A DNA stretch of 64,000 bases from Arthrobacter sp. MMS18-M83 (GTDB lineage: Bacteria; Actinomycetota; Actinomycetes; Actinomycetales; Micrococcaceae). The number at the start of each line of letters is the position of its first letter. Position 1 is the first letter of the stretch. The stretch lies in assembly GCF_026683955.1 (NCBI RefSeq), contig NZ_CP113343.1, positions 2,790,001 to 2,854,000 on the forward strand, in the 5' to 3' direction. Below the pieces are notes generated by a model, which was not told where the DNA came from, ran no database searches, and worked only from the letters and a program-made list of their open reading frames with translations. This document shows positions 38,364 through 47,267 of this stretch, piece after piece. A program made the position numbers and the translations under genes.

Positions 38364-39764
38364 TTGGCACCCCCACCGCCCTCAGCGGCACATGTCAGCC
38401 AATCCTCCATCGATTCACTCGTCGCAAGCAGCAGAAATTCAGGCGCTGCTGACTACTCGGACACAGCCACCCAGCCGATCGCCGTCGTGAGCGAACGGCT
38501 ACCTTGGCGGCACACATTCATTTCCCTCAAAGTACCCAACTTCAGGATCTTCGCCATTGGCCACTTCGTGGCCGTGATTGCGCTCTGGATGCAGCGGATC
38601 GCCCAGGACTGGCTGGTGCTCCAGCTTTCCGGCTCCGTCACCGCCGTCGGAATAACCGTGGCATTGCAGTTCATGCCGTCGCTTTTCCTGGGCCCCTGGG
38701 GCGGCATGATGGCCGACCGCTTTCCCAAGCGACGCATCCTCATCCTGTGCCAAAGTGTCGCGGCCGGCCTCGCGGCCATCCTTGCCATATTGGCGTTGAG
38801 CCACCGCATCGAGGTGTGGCACGTTTACGTCATTGCGTTTGTCCTGGGCCTCGTGACCGTCCTGGACCAGCCCGCGCGGCAGGTCTTCGTCAATGAGCTT
38901 GTGGGACCGAAATACCTGCGGAACGCCATCAGCGTCAACTCCACCACGTTCCAGCTGGGTGGCCTGATTGGTCCCGCCCTGGCCGGCGTGCTGCTGACCG
39001 CGGTCGGCGCGGGTTGGGCATTCGCGGCAAACGCCGTCGCGTGCTGTTCCACAGTCACCATGCTGCTCATGCTCCGCAAGAACGAACTCTTTGTCAGCAC
39101 GCCTGTGCCAAAACGCAAGGGGATGCTGCAGGAAGGCCTGCGATACGCTCTAAGCAAGCCCACCATCTACTGGCCGTGGCTCATGGCCGGCTTTGTAGCG
39201 GTCTTCGCGATGAGCCTGCCTGTGCTCCTCGCCGCCTTCGCGGACCATATCTACCATGCGGGCGCCGGCGGCTACGGCTTGCTCAACGCCATGGTTGCCC
39301 TTGGCGCGCTTGCCGGAGCAATCACTTCCGCCCGCCGCCGCCAATTGCGTCTGCGCTCGGTGGTCCTGTCCGCCGGGATGTACGGCTTGATGCTGTGCCT
39401 GGCCGCGTTGGCGCCGTCCATGGTGTGGCTTGCAGTTGCCATGGTTCTCTCCGGGTTCTGGTGCCTCATGTTCCTGACCGCCGCCAACCAACTGGTCCAA
39501 GTCAGCGCGAACATGAGCATCCGCGGACGCGTCATGAGCCTCTACATCATGGTGCTCATCGGTGGCCAAGCCATCGGTGGACCCATGATGGGTTGGCTCG
39601 CCGAGCACCTGAACCCGCACGCAGCGCTCTTGGTGTCCGGCGGGGTGCCGGCGCTCGCAGCGGCGACGGTCGCCGTCGTGCTCGCGCGGAAGTCTGAGTT
39701 ACGGCTCAAAGTGAACGTTCGGGACCGACGCCGGATGGTGCGGATCGTCCCGCAGTCGGCGTAG
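38364..39764 (+). CDS. MFS transporter
   Basis: A major-facilitator protein of about 466 residues with 12 predicted helices after a 45-residue hydrophilic N-terminus. The loop 2-3 signature is GPWGGMMADRFPKRRILIL. VLDQPARQVFVNELVG between helices 4 and 5 is typical of the enterobactin-exporter-like MFS_3 group. The substrate is unknown, probably a drug or metabolite export function. The best start is TTG 38364, with AAGGA spaced six bases upstream; ATG codons upstream lack a site. It probably answers to the divergent LysR regulator. Confidence 0.88.
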   Translation: MAPPPPSAAHVSQSSIDSLVASSRNSGAADYSDTATQPIAVVSERLPWRHTFISLKVPNFRIFAIGHFVAVIALWMQRIAQDWLVLQLSGSVTAVGITVALQFMPSLFLGPWGGMMADRFPKRRILILCQSVAAGLAAILAILALSHRIEVWHVYVIAFVLGLVTVLDQPARQVFVNELVGPKYLRNAISVNSTTFQLGGLIGPALAGVLLTAVGAGWAFAANAVACCSTVTMLLMLRKNELFVSTPVPKRKGMLQEGLRYALSKPTIYWPWLMAGFVAVFAMSLPVLLAAFADHIYHAGAGGYGLLNAMVALGALAGAITSARRRQLRLRSVVLSAGMYGLMLCLAALAPSMVWLAVAMVLSGFWCLMFLTAANQLVQVSANMSIRGRVMSLYIMVLIGGQAIGGPMMGWLAEHLNPHAALLVSGGVPALAAATVAVVLARKSELRLKVNVRDRRRMVRIVPQSA

Positions 39765-39779
39765 CGCCGAACGCGGCTG

Positions 39780-39806
39780 AGCCGGGCGCCTGCCAGGCGC
39801 CCGGCT
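39780..39806. terminator. Bidirectional hairpin between convergent genes
   Basis: AGCCGGGCGCCTG and its complement flank a one-base centre. The 13-bp GC-rich stem lies 15 bases after the MFS stop and 26 bases beyond the end of the minus-strand dehydrogenase. There is no T-run. Confidence 0.7.
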
Positions 39807-39832
39807 GCAAGGGTGTTTGAACCAGGGTCCGC

Positions 39833-40966
39833 TTAGGGCACAAGGTGCGGGTAGTCGGCCGCGCGCCCCTGGAATTGCAGCACGTCCGGGTTGCGGATGA
39901 TGCCGTCCCGGATCTCGATGGCACGGGAGATTGTCTCGTTGGCGTCCCAGGCTTCCGGGCCCGAAATGACGGTCTCGACGAACGGCAGGAGCGCTTCGCT
40001 GATCTCCCAGCTGGACGAGTTCCACAAGTAGGACGGGCTGTGGTCCACCGCGTAGTAGTTGATGTGGTCGCCCACGGTGAACATGGGTTCGGCGAAGGTC
40101 GTGGTCTGCGCCCAACTGAAGCCCATTCCTTCGTCGCAGGAGACGTCGACAATCAAGCTTCCCGGCTGGAACGCGTCCAGGTCCTCAGTCCGCAGGTACG
40201 TCAGCGGCGAGTTCGGGTCCTGCAGGGTGCAATTGACCACGATGTCGCTTGCTGCGAGGAACGGCGCCAACGGCAGGCGGCCACGATCCGTAATGACCTC
40301 ACTCAGGAACGGGGCGTTCTGGTCGTGGTCGAACTGCACGATCCGCACCGAGTGGATAGGGGAGCCGACCGCCGCAACACCGCGGTTTGTCAGGACCTGG
40401 ACGTCGTGGATGCCATGGGCATTCAGGGCGGTGACCGCGCCACGCGCTGTGGCTCCGAAACCAATCACGACGGCGCTGAGGCGCCTCCCGTAATCACCGG
40501 TGGAGCCAGTCAGGGCAAGGGCATGGATGACGGAACAGTAGCCTGCAAGCTCGTTGTTCTTGTGGAAGACGTGGAGGCCAAAGCCGCCGTCGCTGGCCCA
40601 GTGGTTCATCGCCTCGAAGGCGATCAAGGTCAGCTTCTTATCGATGGCGAGCTGGGTGATCGCCCGGTCCTGGACGCAGTGCGGCCAGCCCCAGAGGACC
40701 TGCCCGTCACGGAGATCGGCAAGGTCTTCCGGTTGCGGCTTGGGCAGGAGGATCACATCTGACTCGGAGATCAATTCTTCGCGGCTTGCCATGCCACCGA
40801 CCAAAGGCTCCAGTTGGCTGTCCGAAAAGCCGAATCGCTCGCCGTAGCCGCGCTCCAGCCGGATGTGCTGCCTGAGTTCCGGAACAATGCGCTCCAGATG
40901 CAGGGGATGGACTGGAAGCCGGCGCTCGTCCGGCTTCCGCGATGAGGAAAGGATTCCGAGGGTCAT
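39833..40966 (-). CDS. Alanine dehydrogenase/PNT-family protein, N5-(carboxyethyl)ornithine synthase-like
   Basis: A protein of about 377 residues with the AlaDh/PNT two-domain fold: SSSRKPDERRLPVHPLHLE at the N-terminus, FEAMNHW and GGFGLHVFHKNNELAGYCS in the hinge, and an NAD(P) loop, VVIGFGATARGAVTALNAHG. It resembles N5-(carboxyethyl)ornithine synthase-like opine dehydrogenases more than true alanine dehydrogenase, but the substrate is not certain. ATG 40966 gives the family N-terminus. An alternative GTG at 40987 overlaps the stop of the upstream 44-residue gene (GTGA) and would be translationally coupled. Confidence 0.78.
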   Translation of the reverse strand: MTLGILSSSRKPDERRLPVHPLHLERIVPELRQHIRLERGYGERFGFSDSQLEPLVGGMASREELISESDVILLPKPQPEDLADLRDGQVLWGWPHCVQDRAITQLAIDKKLTLIAFEAMNHWASDGGFGLHVFHKNNELAGYCSVIHALALTGSTGDYGRRLSAVVIGFGATARGAVTALNAHGIHDVQVLTNRGVAAVGSPIHSVRIVQFDHDQNAPFLSEVITDRGRLPLAPFLAASDIVVNCTLQDPNSPLTYLRTEDLDAFQPGSLIVDVSCDEGMGFSWAQTTTFAEPMFTVGDHINYYAVDHSPSYLWNSSSWEISEALLPFVETVISGPEAWDANETISRAIEIRDGIIRNPDVLQFQGRAADYPHLVP

Positions 40967-40983
40967 GGCGCCTATATGGCCGC

Positions 40984-41118
40984 TCACTTTTTGTTGCCGG
41001 TTGCCGGCTTCGCCACCGTGGTTGCGGAGGACTCTGACGCCCTTTTATCCGCACGCTTTTCTTTGATGGATTTGCCGGATTTTTTCGATGCAGCTTGGCG
41101 AGGTGATTTGTCAGCCAT
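40984..41118 (-). CDS. Small basic protein, 44 residues
   Basis: Direct translation gives a 44-residue, lysine-rich peptide beginning MADKSPRQAASKKSGKSIKE and ending ATGNKK. AGGGAG lies six bases before the ATG, and the stop overlaps a possible start of the next gene. The composition is clearly unlike random frame, and I recall similar short DKSPR...KKSxKSIKEKR proteins in Arthrobacter-type genomes (memory, not searched). It may bind nucleic acid or ribosomes; the function is unknown. Confidence 0.75.
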   Translation of the reverse strand: MADKSPRQAASKKSGKSIKEKRADKRASESSATTVAKPATGNKK

Positions 41119-41240
41119 GATTGCTCCCTAGAGCAGAGCCGAAATGGCTCCTAGCTCCTGACGATACACCCTTCAGGGTTGGGCGCCTTGTATCCGAAGG
41201 GCCGCCGAGGGGCCAGACAAGGATGCCCTGCCAGGGATAA

Positions 41241-41314
41241 TGGAGCGGGCGACGGGAATCGAACCCGCGTATCGAGCTTGGGAAGCTAGCGCTCTACCAT
41301 TGAGCTACGCCCGC
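41241..41314 (-). tRNA. tRNA-Gly (anticodon CCC)
   Basis: The minus strand reads GCGGGCGTAGCTCAATGG at the 5' end, TTCCCAA in the anticodon loop and GGGTTCGATTCCC in the T arm, and ends TCCA, so CCA is encoded. The 7-bp acceptor stem GCGGGCG/CGCCCGC is perfect. The anticodon stem CTAGC/GCTCG has one mismatch (U28-C42). The anticodon CCC reads GGG. Confidence 0.92.
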
Positions 41315-41576
41315 AATGCCCGGCAATTCAGCCGGAGCAGATCCCAGCTTAGCGCAGATAACGCGGCGATTGAGACACAGACTCACCGGCTGCTGGCGCG
41401 TTTTCTTCCGCCGCTATCACGGTCGCATCAAGTTTGGCGCTGAGCTCGTAAAGATTCGGTTAAGGCTCGACGCGGGTGTGTTGCCCTGAGTCGCGCCTGA
41501 CTATTCTGTAGCAGTTAGCTGCTGTGTCATGGGGAACCCGGCTACGTCTATGAGCCGTACGCCGAAAGAGGATTCC

Positions 41577-42023
41577 GTGGCATTTGCAGAGCATGAAGTA
41601 CTCATTGGTCGCGACGCCATGACCGTCTACCGGTTCCTTGTGGACGGCTTGAACAATCCCCTTTGGCGCAGCGGAATCCGCAGCATTTCCCTCCGCTCCG
41701 GACACGCTGGCGAAAAAGGCGCGGTCTATCAGCAGACCTTGTTAGGCGCTGACGGGCGGCCGATTGCGGCTGACTTCCAGATCACCGAGGCCCGGCCCGG
41801 CGCAGAAGTGCGTTTCGCCGTCGTCGCCGGTCCTGCGCGCCCCACCGGTGGGTACTATCTCAGTACTGAGGGCCCAAACACGCGCCTGCGGTTCGCGCTG
41901 GAGTTACATCCCAAGGGCTTGCAGAAACTCATGAACACGATGATCCAGAAGACCATCGAAGACGAAGTGGTCCAGCTGGAGCAGCTCAAGGCGGTCATCG
42001 AGGGGCAGGCGACGGAAGCGTAG
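41577..42023 (+). CDS. SRPBCC family protein
   Basis: A 148-residue START/SRPBCC-fold protein. It shows [20 protein letters not shown] (first strand and helix), [27 protein letters not shown], and a long C-terminal helix, [20 protein letters not shown]. This fold binds hydrophobic ligands; many members are of unknown role. GTG 41577 is preceded by AAAGAGGA and gives the usual N-terminus. An upstream in-frame ATG (41529) is possible but has no ribosome binding site. Confidence 0.85.
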   Translation: MAFAEHEVLIGRDAMTVYRFLVDGLNNPLWRSGIRSISLRSGHAGEKGAVYQQTLLGADGRPIAADFQITEARPGAEVRFAVVAGPARPTGGYYLSTEGPNTRLRFALELHPKGLQKLMNTMIQKTIEDEVVQLEQLKAVIEGQATEA

Positions 42024-42175
42024 CGGCACCGCAATTCGTCTCAATGTTTCCCCAGATTCGCGTTGTGCCACCTTTCCCAAACACAACAGCGGTAACGGCA
42101 GTCTATGCGGTGCACTATAGTCCCATCCGCCACTCTCGCACCGCCTGCTATGTCGCATGCGGTATTTTTGATCCT

Positions 42176-42751
42176 GTGCTGATCTCCGACCGCGACATAC
42201 GTGCCGAAATCGACTCCCGACGTATTGTCCTGGAGCCCTACGACCCCGAGATGGTTCAGCCGTCCTCAGTGGATGTGAGGATTGACCGCTTCTTCCGGCT
42301 GTTCGACAACCACAAATACGCGCACATCGACCCTTCCGAGGAGCAGCCTGAGCTGACCCGCTTGGTTGAGGTCGAAGGCGAGGAGCCTTTCATCCTGCAC
42401 CCGGGCGAGTTCGTGCTCGGTTCAACGTATGAGACCGTGAGCCTGCCGGACGACGTCGCCGCGCGGCTGGAAGGCAAGTCTTCGCTGGGACGCCTCGGTT
42501 TGCTGACGCACTCCACCGCCGGCTTCATCGACCCCGGATTCTCCGGCCACGTGACTTTGGAGTTGTCCAACGTTGCCACGCTTCCCATCAAGCTGTGGCC
42601 GGGCATGAAAATCGGTCAGTTGTGCTTCTTCCGCCTCTCCTCGGCCGCTGAATATCCCTATGGCTCCGGTGAATCCGGCAGCCGCTACCAAGGCCAACGC
42701 GGCCCCACCGCGAGCCGCAGCCACCTGAACTTCCACAGGACGTCTGTCTAG
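42176..42751 (+). CDS. dcd: dCTP deaminase, bifunctional DCD-DUT type
   Basis: A 191-residue trimeric pyrimidine nucleotide enzyme. [53 protein letters not shown] and [18 protein letters not shown] match the mycobacterial and Methanocaldococcus-type bifunctional enzymes, which convert dCTP directly to dUMP and keep dUTP low. The Gly-Phe after HSTA distinguishes it from the enterobacterial HxTAHRID form. GTG 42176 gives the exact family length. There is no Shine-Dalgarno, and TATTTT lies seven bases before the start, so the mRNA may be leaderless. Confidence 0.95.
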   Translation: MLISDRDIRAEIDSRRIVLEPYDPEMVQPSSVDVRIDRFFRLFDNHKYAHIDPSEEQPELTRLVEVEGEEPFILHPGEFVLGSTYETVSLPDDVAARLEGKSSLGRLGLLTHSTAGFIDPGFSGHVTLELSNVATLPIKLWPGMKIGQLCFFRLSSAAEYPYGSGESGSRYQGQRGPTASRSHLNFHRTSV

Positions 42752-42777
42752 GGCTTCACTTGCGCGCGCCGGGGCGG

Positions 42778-43080
42778 GAGATCTCGCCTCTTTCGGCGCC
42801 GGTCGGCGGCTTTCAAGGGCACGCGGCGTCCAGCGACCCCCTTACGTGCAGGCCGATCTCCGCCGTCCCACCGAAGCAAGTGCACCAACGGCTGGCGTTC
42901 GAGGTCAAAAGGGAGGGGACAGCGCCACAGGATTGCCGCCGTCGGGCCGCAACAAACTGTTCCCGGCGAGATGCCGGTCAGTAGGCGTGCAGTGTGGGCA
43001 AGTTCCTGTGTGGCACCCTAAGGAACACGGACTCCACGGCTAGCCACGCGCAAATCCTTGCGTGAAAAGGGCGAGACCTC
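42778..43080. repeat. Split palindromic repeat (GAGATCTCGCC family) with about 280 bp between arms
   Basis: GAGATCTCGCC at 42778-42788, followed by TCTTTCGGCGC, is mirrored by GGCGAGACCTC at 43070-43080, preceded by GCGTGAAAAG. This is the same family as 25209-25249, where the arms are only 19 bases apart. Here 281 bases separate them, containing no supported gene. The right arm supplies the TGA stop of the antiporter gene. Confidence 0.6.
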
Positions 43081-44284
43081 ACGTCTCGAAGGAGGCAACG
43101 GGTTCGGATGCTTTCGGCTTGCGCGGAGACTTGCGGAAGACCTTGACCACGGGCTCCACGAAACGGGCTGCGAGCGGTCCGGCGATGGCCATGAGCAGCA
43201 CATACGCCGTGGCGAGGGCTGCGAGATCCGGCGGGACTGCTCCCGAGGTTACGGCCAAACCCGCAATGACAATCGAGAACTCGCCGCGGGCTATCAGGGC
43301 GGCTCCCGCGCGGAACCGGCCAGGTACGGCAATGCCTGCCCGCTTGGCGGCCCAGAATCCGGTCAGCAACTTGGTAACAGTGGTCGCTAAGGCCAAGAGC
43401 AGTGCCCAGCCGAGTACCGGCGGGATGGTGGACGGGTCCGTGTTCAGACCGAAGGCTACGAAGAAGATAGCGGCAAAGAGATCCCGCAGAGGCTCGAGAA
43501 TTCGCGTCGCGCTGTGGGCGGTTGCCCCGGAAATCGCAATGCCGAGCATGAACGCGCCCACGGCCGCGGAGACCTGGAGGGCGGACGCGATACCCGCTAC
43601 CAAAAGCGCGGCACCGAGGAGATTGAGCAGGAAGACTTCAGAGTTTTCGCTGTGCACGGCCTGGGACACCCGGTGGCCGTGTTTGAGGGCCACCACCAGC
43701 ACCAGGGTGACCACGGCCAATGCAATACCCACGGTCTGGAGTCCGCCCAGGAAACCCACGCCCGCGAGGATCGCGGTGAGGATCGGCAGATAGATGGCCA
43801 TGGTGAGGTCTTCGAACACCAGGATGGCCAGCACCACCGGAGTCTCACGGTTACCGATTCGGCCGAGATCCGTGATCACTTTCGCGGCGATGCCCGACGA
43901 CGAAATATAGGTGACACCACCCATGACGATCGCGCCCACAAGTCCCCAGCCGAGCAAGACGGCGATACCCGCACCAGGAAGGAAATTCAGTATCAGGTCC
44001 AGCACGCCTGCTTGCCAGGACCGTCGCAAGCCTGTGACGAGTTCGGCCGCCGTATATTCCAATCCGAGCATCAACAGGAGCAGGATGACACCGATTTCGC
44101 CGGAAAGATGCGCGAACTCGTGCATGCCATCGAGCTTGATCAGACCACCCGCCCCGAAGGCCAGTCCCCCGACCAGATAAAGCGGAATGGGGGACATGCC
44201 GATCCTGCCGGCCAATCGAGCCAAGAGCCCGAGGCAGGAGACGACCGCGCCCAGCTCAATGAGGGTCAGGGCCAGGGGGTCCAT
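43079..44284 (-). CDS. khtU: Cation:proton antiporter, KhtU/KefB-like
   Basis: A 401-residue CPA2-family antiporter with about 12 membrane helices. It has IPLYLVGGLAFGAGG early, SSSGIAAKVITDLGRIGNRE and AILVFEDLTMAIYLPIL (the conserved ED region), and ARGEFSIVIAGLAV late. It lacks a KTN/TrkA domain of its own; this is supplied by the gene five bases upstream, as in Bacillus KhtTU, a K+(NH4+)/H+ antiporter. It probably protects against alkaline pH or high K+. The stop codon lies in a palindromic repeat arm. Confidence 0.88.
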   Translation of the reverse strand: MDPLALTLIELGAVVSCLGLLARLAGRIGMSPIPLYLVGGLAFGAGGLIKLDGMHEFAHLSGEIGVILLLLMLGLEYTAAELVTGLRRSWQAGVLDLILNFLPGAGIAVLLGWGLVGAIVMGGVTYISSSGIAAKVITDLGRIGNRETPVVLAILVFEDLTMAIYLPILTAILAGVGFLGGLQTVGIALAVVTLVLVVALKHGHRVSQAVHSENSEVFLLNLLGAALLVAGIASALQVSAAVGAFMLGIAISGATAHSATRILEPLRDLFAAIFFVAFGLNTDPSTIPPVLGWALLLALATTVTKLLTGFWAAKRAGIAVPGRFRAGAALIARGEFSIVIAGLAVTSGAVPPDLAALATAYVLLMAIAGPLAARFVEPVVKVFRKSPRKPKASEPVASFET

Positions 44285-44289
44285 GAACT

Positions 44290-44772
44290 TCAGCCGTTGC
44301 GCAGAATGGCAGCCGCAGAGTCAAGACCTTCCTGCGTACCGACAGCCACTAGCAGATCACCCGTGTGAAGGACGAGGTCGGGTGCCGGTGACGGAACCAC
44401 TTCTCCTTCGCGCATGATCGCCACGATCGAGACACCGCTGCGGGTGCGGATCTGGGCTTTGCCCATGGGCTGGTTGCTAAAAGGGGAGTCCGCGGTGATC
44501 GAGAACTGCCGCGTGGCAATGCCGGGGATTTCCTTGTGGGCCTCGGCGAGGCGCATGGCGATGTGCTGCCCGCCCAGGAGGTTGCCCAGGGCGGCTGCTT
44601 CGTCGGCGGTCAACGGGATGGACGCCTGGCAGGTATCGGGATCGTCCCAAGTAGAGACGAAAAGCTCGGTTTCGCCTTCGCGCATCTCGACAACACCGAT
44701 CCGGCGTCCCGAGGCCGTGATGAAATCCTTGCGGACCCCAAGGCCTGGAAGTTCTGTCTCATCCACGTTCAT
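44290..44772 (-). CDS. khtT: Cation:proton antiporter regulatory subunit, KhtT-like
   Basis: A 160-residue cytosolic protein. The first half is the small DNA-less KhtT N-terminal domain (LPGLGVRKDFITASGRRIGVV). The second half (about 85-158) is a TrkA_C/RCK_C ligand-binding domain with RTRSGVSIVAIMREGEVVPS and LHTGDLLVAVGTQEGLD. In homologs this subunit gates the antiporter in response to pH and c-di-AMP; only the family relationship is seen here. It is co-transcribed with khtU with a five-base gap. Confidence 0.87.
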   Translation of the reverse strand: MNVDETELPGLGVRKDFITASGRRIGVVEMREGETELFVSTWDDPDTCQASIPLTADEAAALGNLLGGQHIAMRLAEAHKEIPGIATRQFSITADSPFSNQPMGKAQIRTRSGVSIVAIMREGEVVPSPAPDLVLHTGDLLVAVGTQEGLDSAAAILRNG

Positions 44773-44849
44773 AAGTCCACCCTAGCCCTCTTGGGCAGGC
44801 GGTGGAATGACGCCACTCCCAGCCGCCGAACGAAGCGATCCGCCCCTTA

Positions 44850-45635
44850 CTAGGGGGTCAACGCGAGTCCGCGCGCGGCGTCGTCGTAGTATTCCCGGTT
44901 GGCGAGCCCGGCGGCGGCTGCCTCATCGAGAACCACCACGGCATCGGCATGCCACTGCAGGATCGATCCGGGGCACGAGGCCGTCAGTGGGCCCTCGACG
45001 GCGGCAGTGATCGCGGCCGCTTTGGCGGCACCGGTGGCGATGAGCACCAGCCGACGCGCATCCAGGACGGTCCCCAACCCTTGGGTGATGCAGTGCGTCG
45101 GGACATCGGCGTCGTTGTCGAAGAACCGGGCGTTGTCCCGCCGCGTGCGGGACGTCAGCCGCTTCAGCCGGGTGCGGGACGACAACGAGGATCCGGGCTC
45201 ATTGAAGCCCACGTGACCGTTGGCGCCGATTCCCAGGATCTGCACGTCGACTCCGCCGGCAGCGCGGATCGCGGCATCGTATGCGGCCGCTCCGGCCTCG
45301 AGCTCCGCCTGCGTGGCACCGGTGCCGTCAGGAACGTTCAGCCCTGCCAGCGGGAGCCCGATGACATCGCAGACCTCACGGATCAACACCTGCCGGTAGG
45401 ACTGGACATGTCCAGCCGGGAGTCCAACGTATTCGTCCAAAGCGAAGCCCACGGCGGCCGAGAAATCGACGCGGCCAGCGCGCGCAGCGGCCGCGAGCTC
45501 TGCGTACAATCCCAACGGGGACGAACCCGTGGCCAGTCCCAGCACTGCCCGCTTGCCCGCGGGAAGCCCCGAGAGGACGGCGTGGGCGGCAGCCGAGGCG
45601 GCGGATTCCGGGGTGGGCGCGACAATGACTTCCAT
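44850..45635 (-). CDS. nagB: Glucosamine-6-phosphate deaminase
   Basis: A 261-residue enzyme converting glucosamine-6-phosphate to fructose-6-phosphate and ammonia. Family motifs are LATGSSPLGLYAEL, FALDEYVGLPAGHVQSY with the catalytic Asp, and GIGANGHVGFNEPGSSL. The DGH of E. coli NagB reads NGH here, a common variant. It is the last gene of a unit with a GH3 hexosaminidase and a ROK regulator, 40 bases after the former. nagA is not in the window. Confidence 0.93.
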   Translation of the reverse strand: MEVIVAPTPESAASAAAHAVLSGLPAGKRAVLGLATGSSPLGLYAELAAAARAGRVDFSAAVGFALDEYVGLPAGHVQSYRQVLIREVCDVIGLPLAGLNVPDGTGATQAELEAGAAAYDAAIRAAGGVDVQILGIGANGHVGFNEPGSSLSSRTRLKRLTSRTRRDNARFFDNDADVPTHCITQGLGTVLDARRLVLIATGAAKAAAITAAVEGPLTASCPGSILQWHADAVVVLDEAAAAGLANREYYDDAARGLALTP

Positions 45636-45675
45636 GGCAACTTTCTGTCGAAGGGTGGTGTGCGGGCTGCGGCAG

Positions 45676-47205
45676 TCAGGCTTTGACAGTGCCGTCCAGC
45701 AGCAGTGATGTCAGGGCCTGGGAAACCGTGAGGGACGCACCATAGGTGACGATGTCCGCCCCGCCGCGCGGCCAGCCGCACTCGACGGCGATCACCGCGT
45801 GTCCTTCCGCCCTCAACCGGGCGAAAACGGTCCAGAGCGGGTGCTCGGCATCCAGGCCGCGCCCGACGACGGCGACCCGGGCGCCGTCGGGCACCTCGCC
45901 TTCGCCGACCACCGCTTGAGTCGCGGCGGCGGGACCCCAGGGCACGTGACCGACGGCGAAATTGGCTCCGGTTTCAACCTGCACGATGGCCACGGGCTCC
46001 TGCCGCGCGAGCCACTTTTCGGCTGCCTCGGACACCTCGAAGGCCTCGGCGATGCGCTCGCCGTCGAGTTCCTTGGCATCGGCAACCATGCCGGAAGGCT
46101 GCGGCTGGCCGGTTTGGAGCCCTAGCTGGCCCCTGATGGCGGCCTCCTGGATTTCCGCGGCGCCCGCGGCGGGGAAGCGCGAGGACAACGCCGCCGTGCG
46201 GGCAGCGGCATCAGCCAGCCGCTCAAGGGGCAGGCGTCCCTCCTCAACGGCGTCGGCGATCGCGTTGAGCGTCCGTTCGAAGAGGGCCGGGCCTGTTTCG
46301 GAGCCCAGGCACAGCAGGTCCGCCCCGGCCACCAGTGCACGGACGGCCGCTTCAGGGACGCCTGTCTCGGCGGATGCCCCGGCCATGTCCAGGGCATCCG
46401 TGATGATGACGCCCTCGAATCCCATGTCCCGGCGAAGCAGGTCTTGCAGGATGCGCGAGGAGAAAGTGGCGGGGTGATTCGGGTCCAGGGCCTCAACCAG
46501 GATGTGGCTGGTCATGACGGTGGCGCCACCCGCCGCGACGAGCGCGCGGAACGGGACTAGTTCGCGGGCATCCAGCGTAGCGGCGTTGGCCGTGACCCGC
46601 GGGAGCGCAAGGTGCGAATCGGTGGTGGTGTCGCCGTGGCCCGGGAAGTGCTTGGCGCAGGATGCCACACCGGCGTCTTCGAGTCCACGGATCCAGGCGG
46701 CAGTGTGCCGGGCCACCAGGTCCGGTTCGGCCCCGAAGCTGCGCACGCCGATCACAGGATTGTCCGGAGCGGAATTGACGTCGGCATCCGGGGCCAGGTT
46801 GAGGTTGATGCCCAGGCCTGCGAGTTCGTAGCCGATGGCGCTGGCGCTGGCGGCGGTCAGTTCGACGTCGTCCAACCGCCCAAGCACGGCGTTGCCGGGC
46901 TGCGTTGATCCGGTGAGGTAGTGCAGACGCGTGACGTCGCCGCCCTCTTCATCGACGGCGATGAGCGTGCTCGGGGAATGGGAGCGGAGCCCGGCGCAGA
47001 GCTCGCGCAACTGCACGGGGGACGCCACATTGGTGCCGTAGAGGCACACAGCCGCGAGCCCGGCGTCGTACGCATCCAGGATCCAGACGGGGACGGCGAT
47101 ACCGGTGAATCCGGGCATGAGGGTGCCTGCCGCCAATCGGCGGAGGTGCGCGCGGGCGGGCCCGGTGGCAAAGGACTGGGTAGCGGGGGACTGAATCGTG
47201 TCCAT
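45676..47205 (-). CDS. Glycoside hydrolase family 3, beta-N-acetylhexosaminidase (NagZ-like)
   Basis: A 509-residue GH3 protein. The TIM-barrel domain contains CAKHFPGHGDTTTDSHLALP, the His loop diagnostic of GH3 N-acetylglucosaminidases, and VIITDALDMAGASAE with the Asp nucleophile. A C-terminal alpha/beta domain of about 150 residues follows. There is no signal peptide, so the substrate is probably imported GlcNAc-MurNAc or GlcNAc oligomers. ATG 47205 has AAAGGAGC upstream; an in-frame opening 29 residues earlier lacks one. The position between the ROK gene and nagB supports an amino-sugar salvage role. Confidence 0.9.
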   Translation of the reverse strand: MDTIQSPATQSFATGPARAHLRRLAAGTLMPGFTGIAVPVWILDAYDAGLAAVCLYGTNVASPVQLRELCAGLRSHSPSTLIAVDEEGGDVTRLHYLTGSTQPGNAVLGRLDDVELTAASASAIGYELAGLGINLNLAPDADVNSAPDNPVIGVRSFGAEPDLVARHTAAWIRGLEDAGVASCAKHFPGHGDTTTDSHLALPRVTANAATLDARELVPFRALVAAGGATVMTSHILVEALDPNHPATFSSRILQDLLRRDMGFEGVIITDALDMAGASAETGVPEAAVRALVAGADLLCLGSETGPALFERTLNAIADAVEEGRLPLERLADAAARTAALSSRFPAAGAAEIQEAAIRGQLGLQTGQPQPSGMVADAKELDGERIAEAFEVSEAAEKWLARQEPVAIVQVETGANFAVGHVPWGPAAATQAVVGEGEVPDGARVAVVGRGLDAEHPLWTVFARLRAEGHAVIAVECGWPRGGADIVTYGASLTVSQALTSLLLDGTVKA

Positions 47206-47267
47206 GTCCGGCTCCTTTGGAGGGATGCTTATTGGGTAGTCAGGGCTGGAAACGGCAGGCGCGGCGC

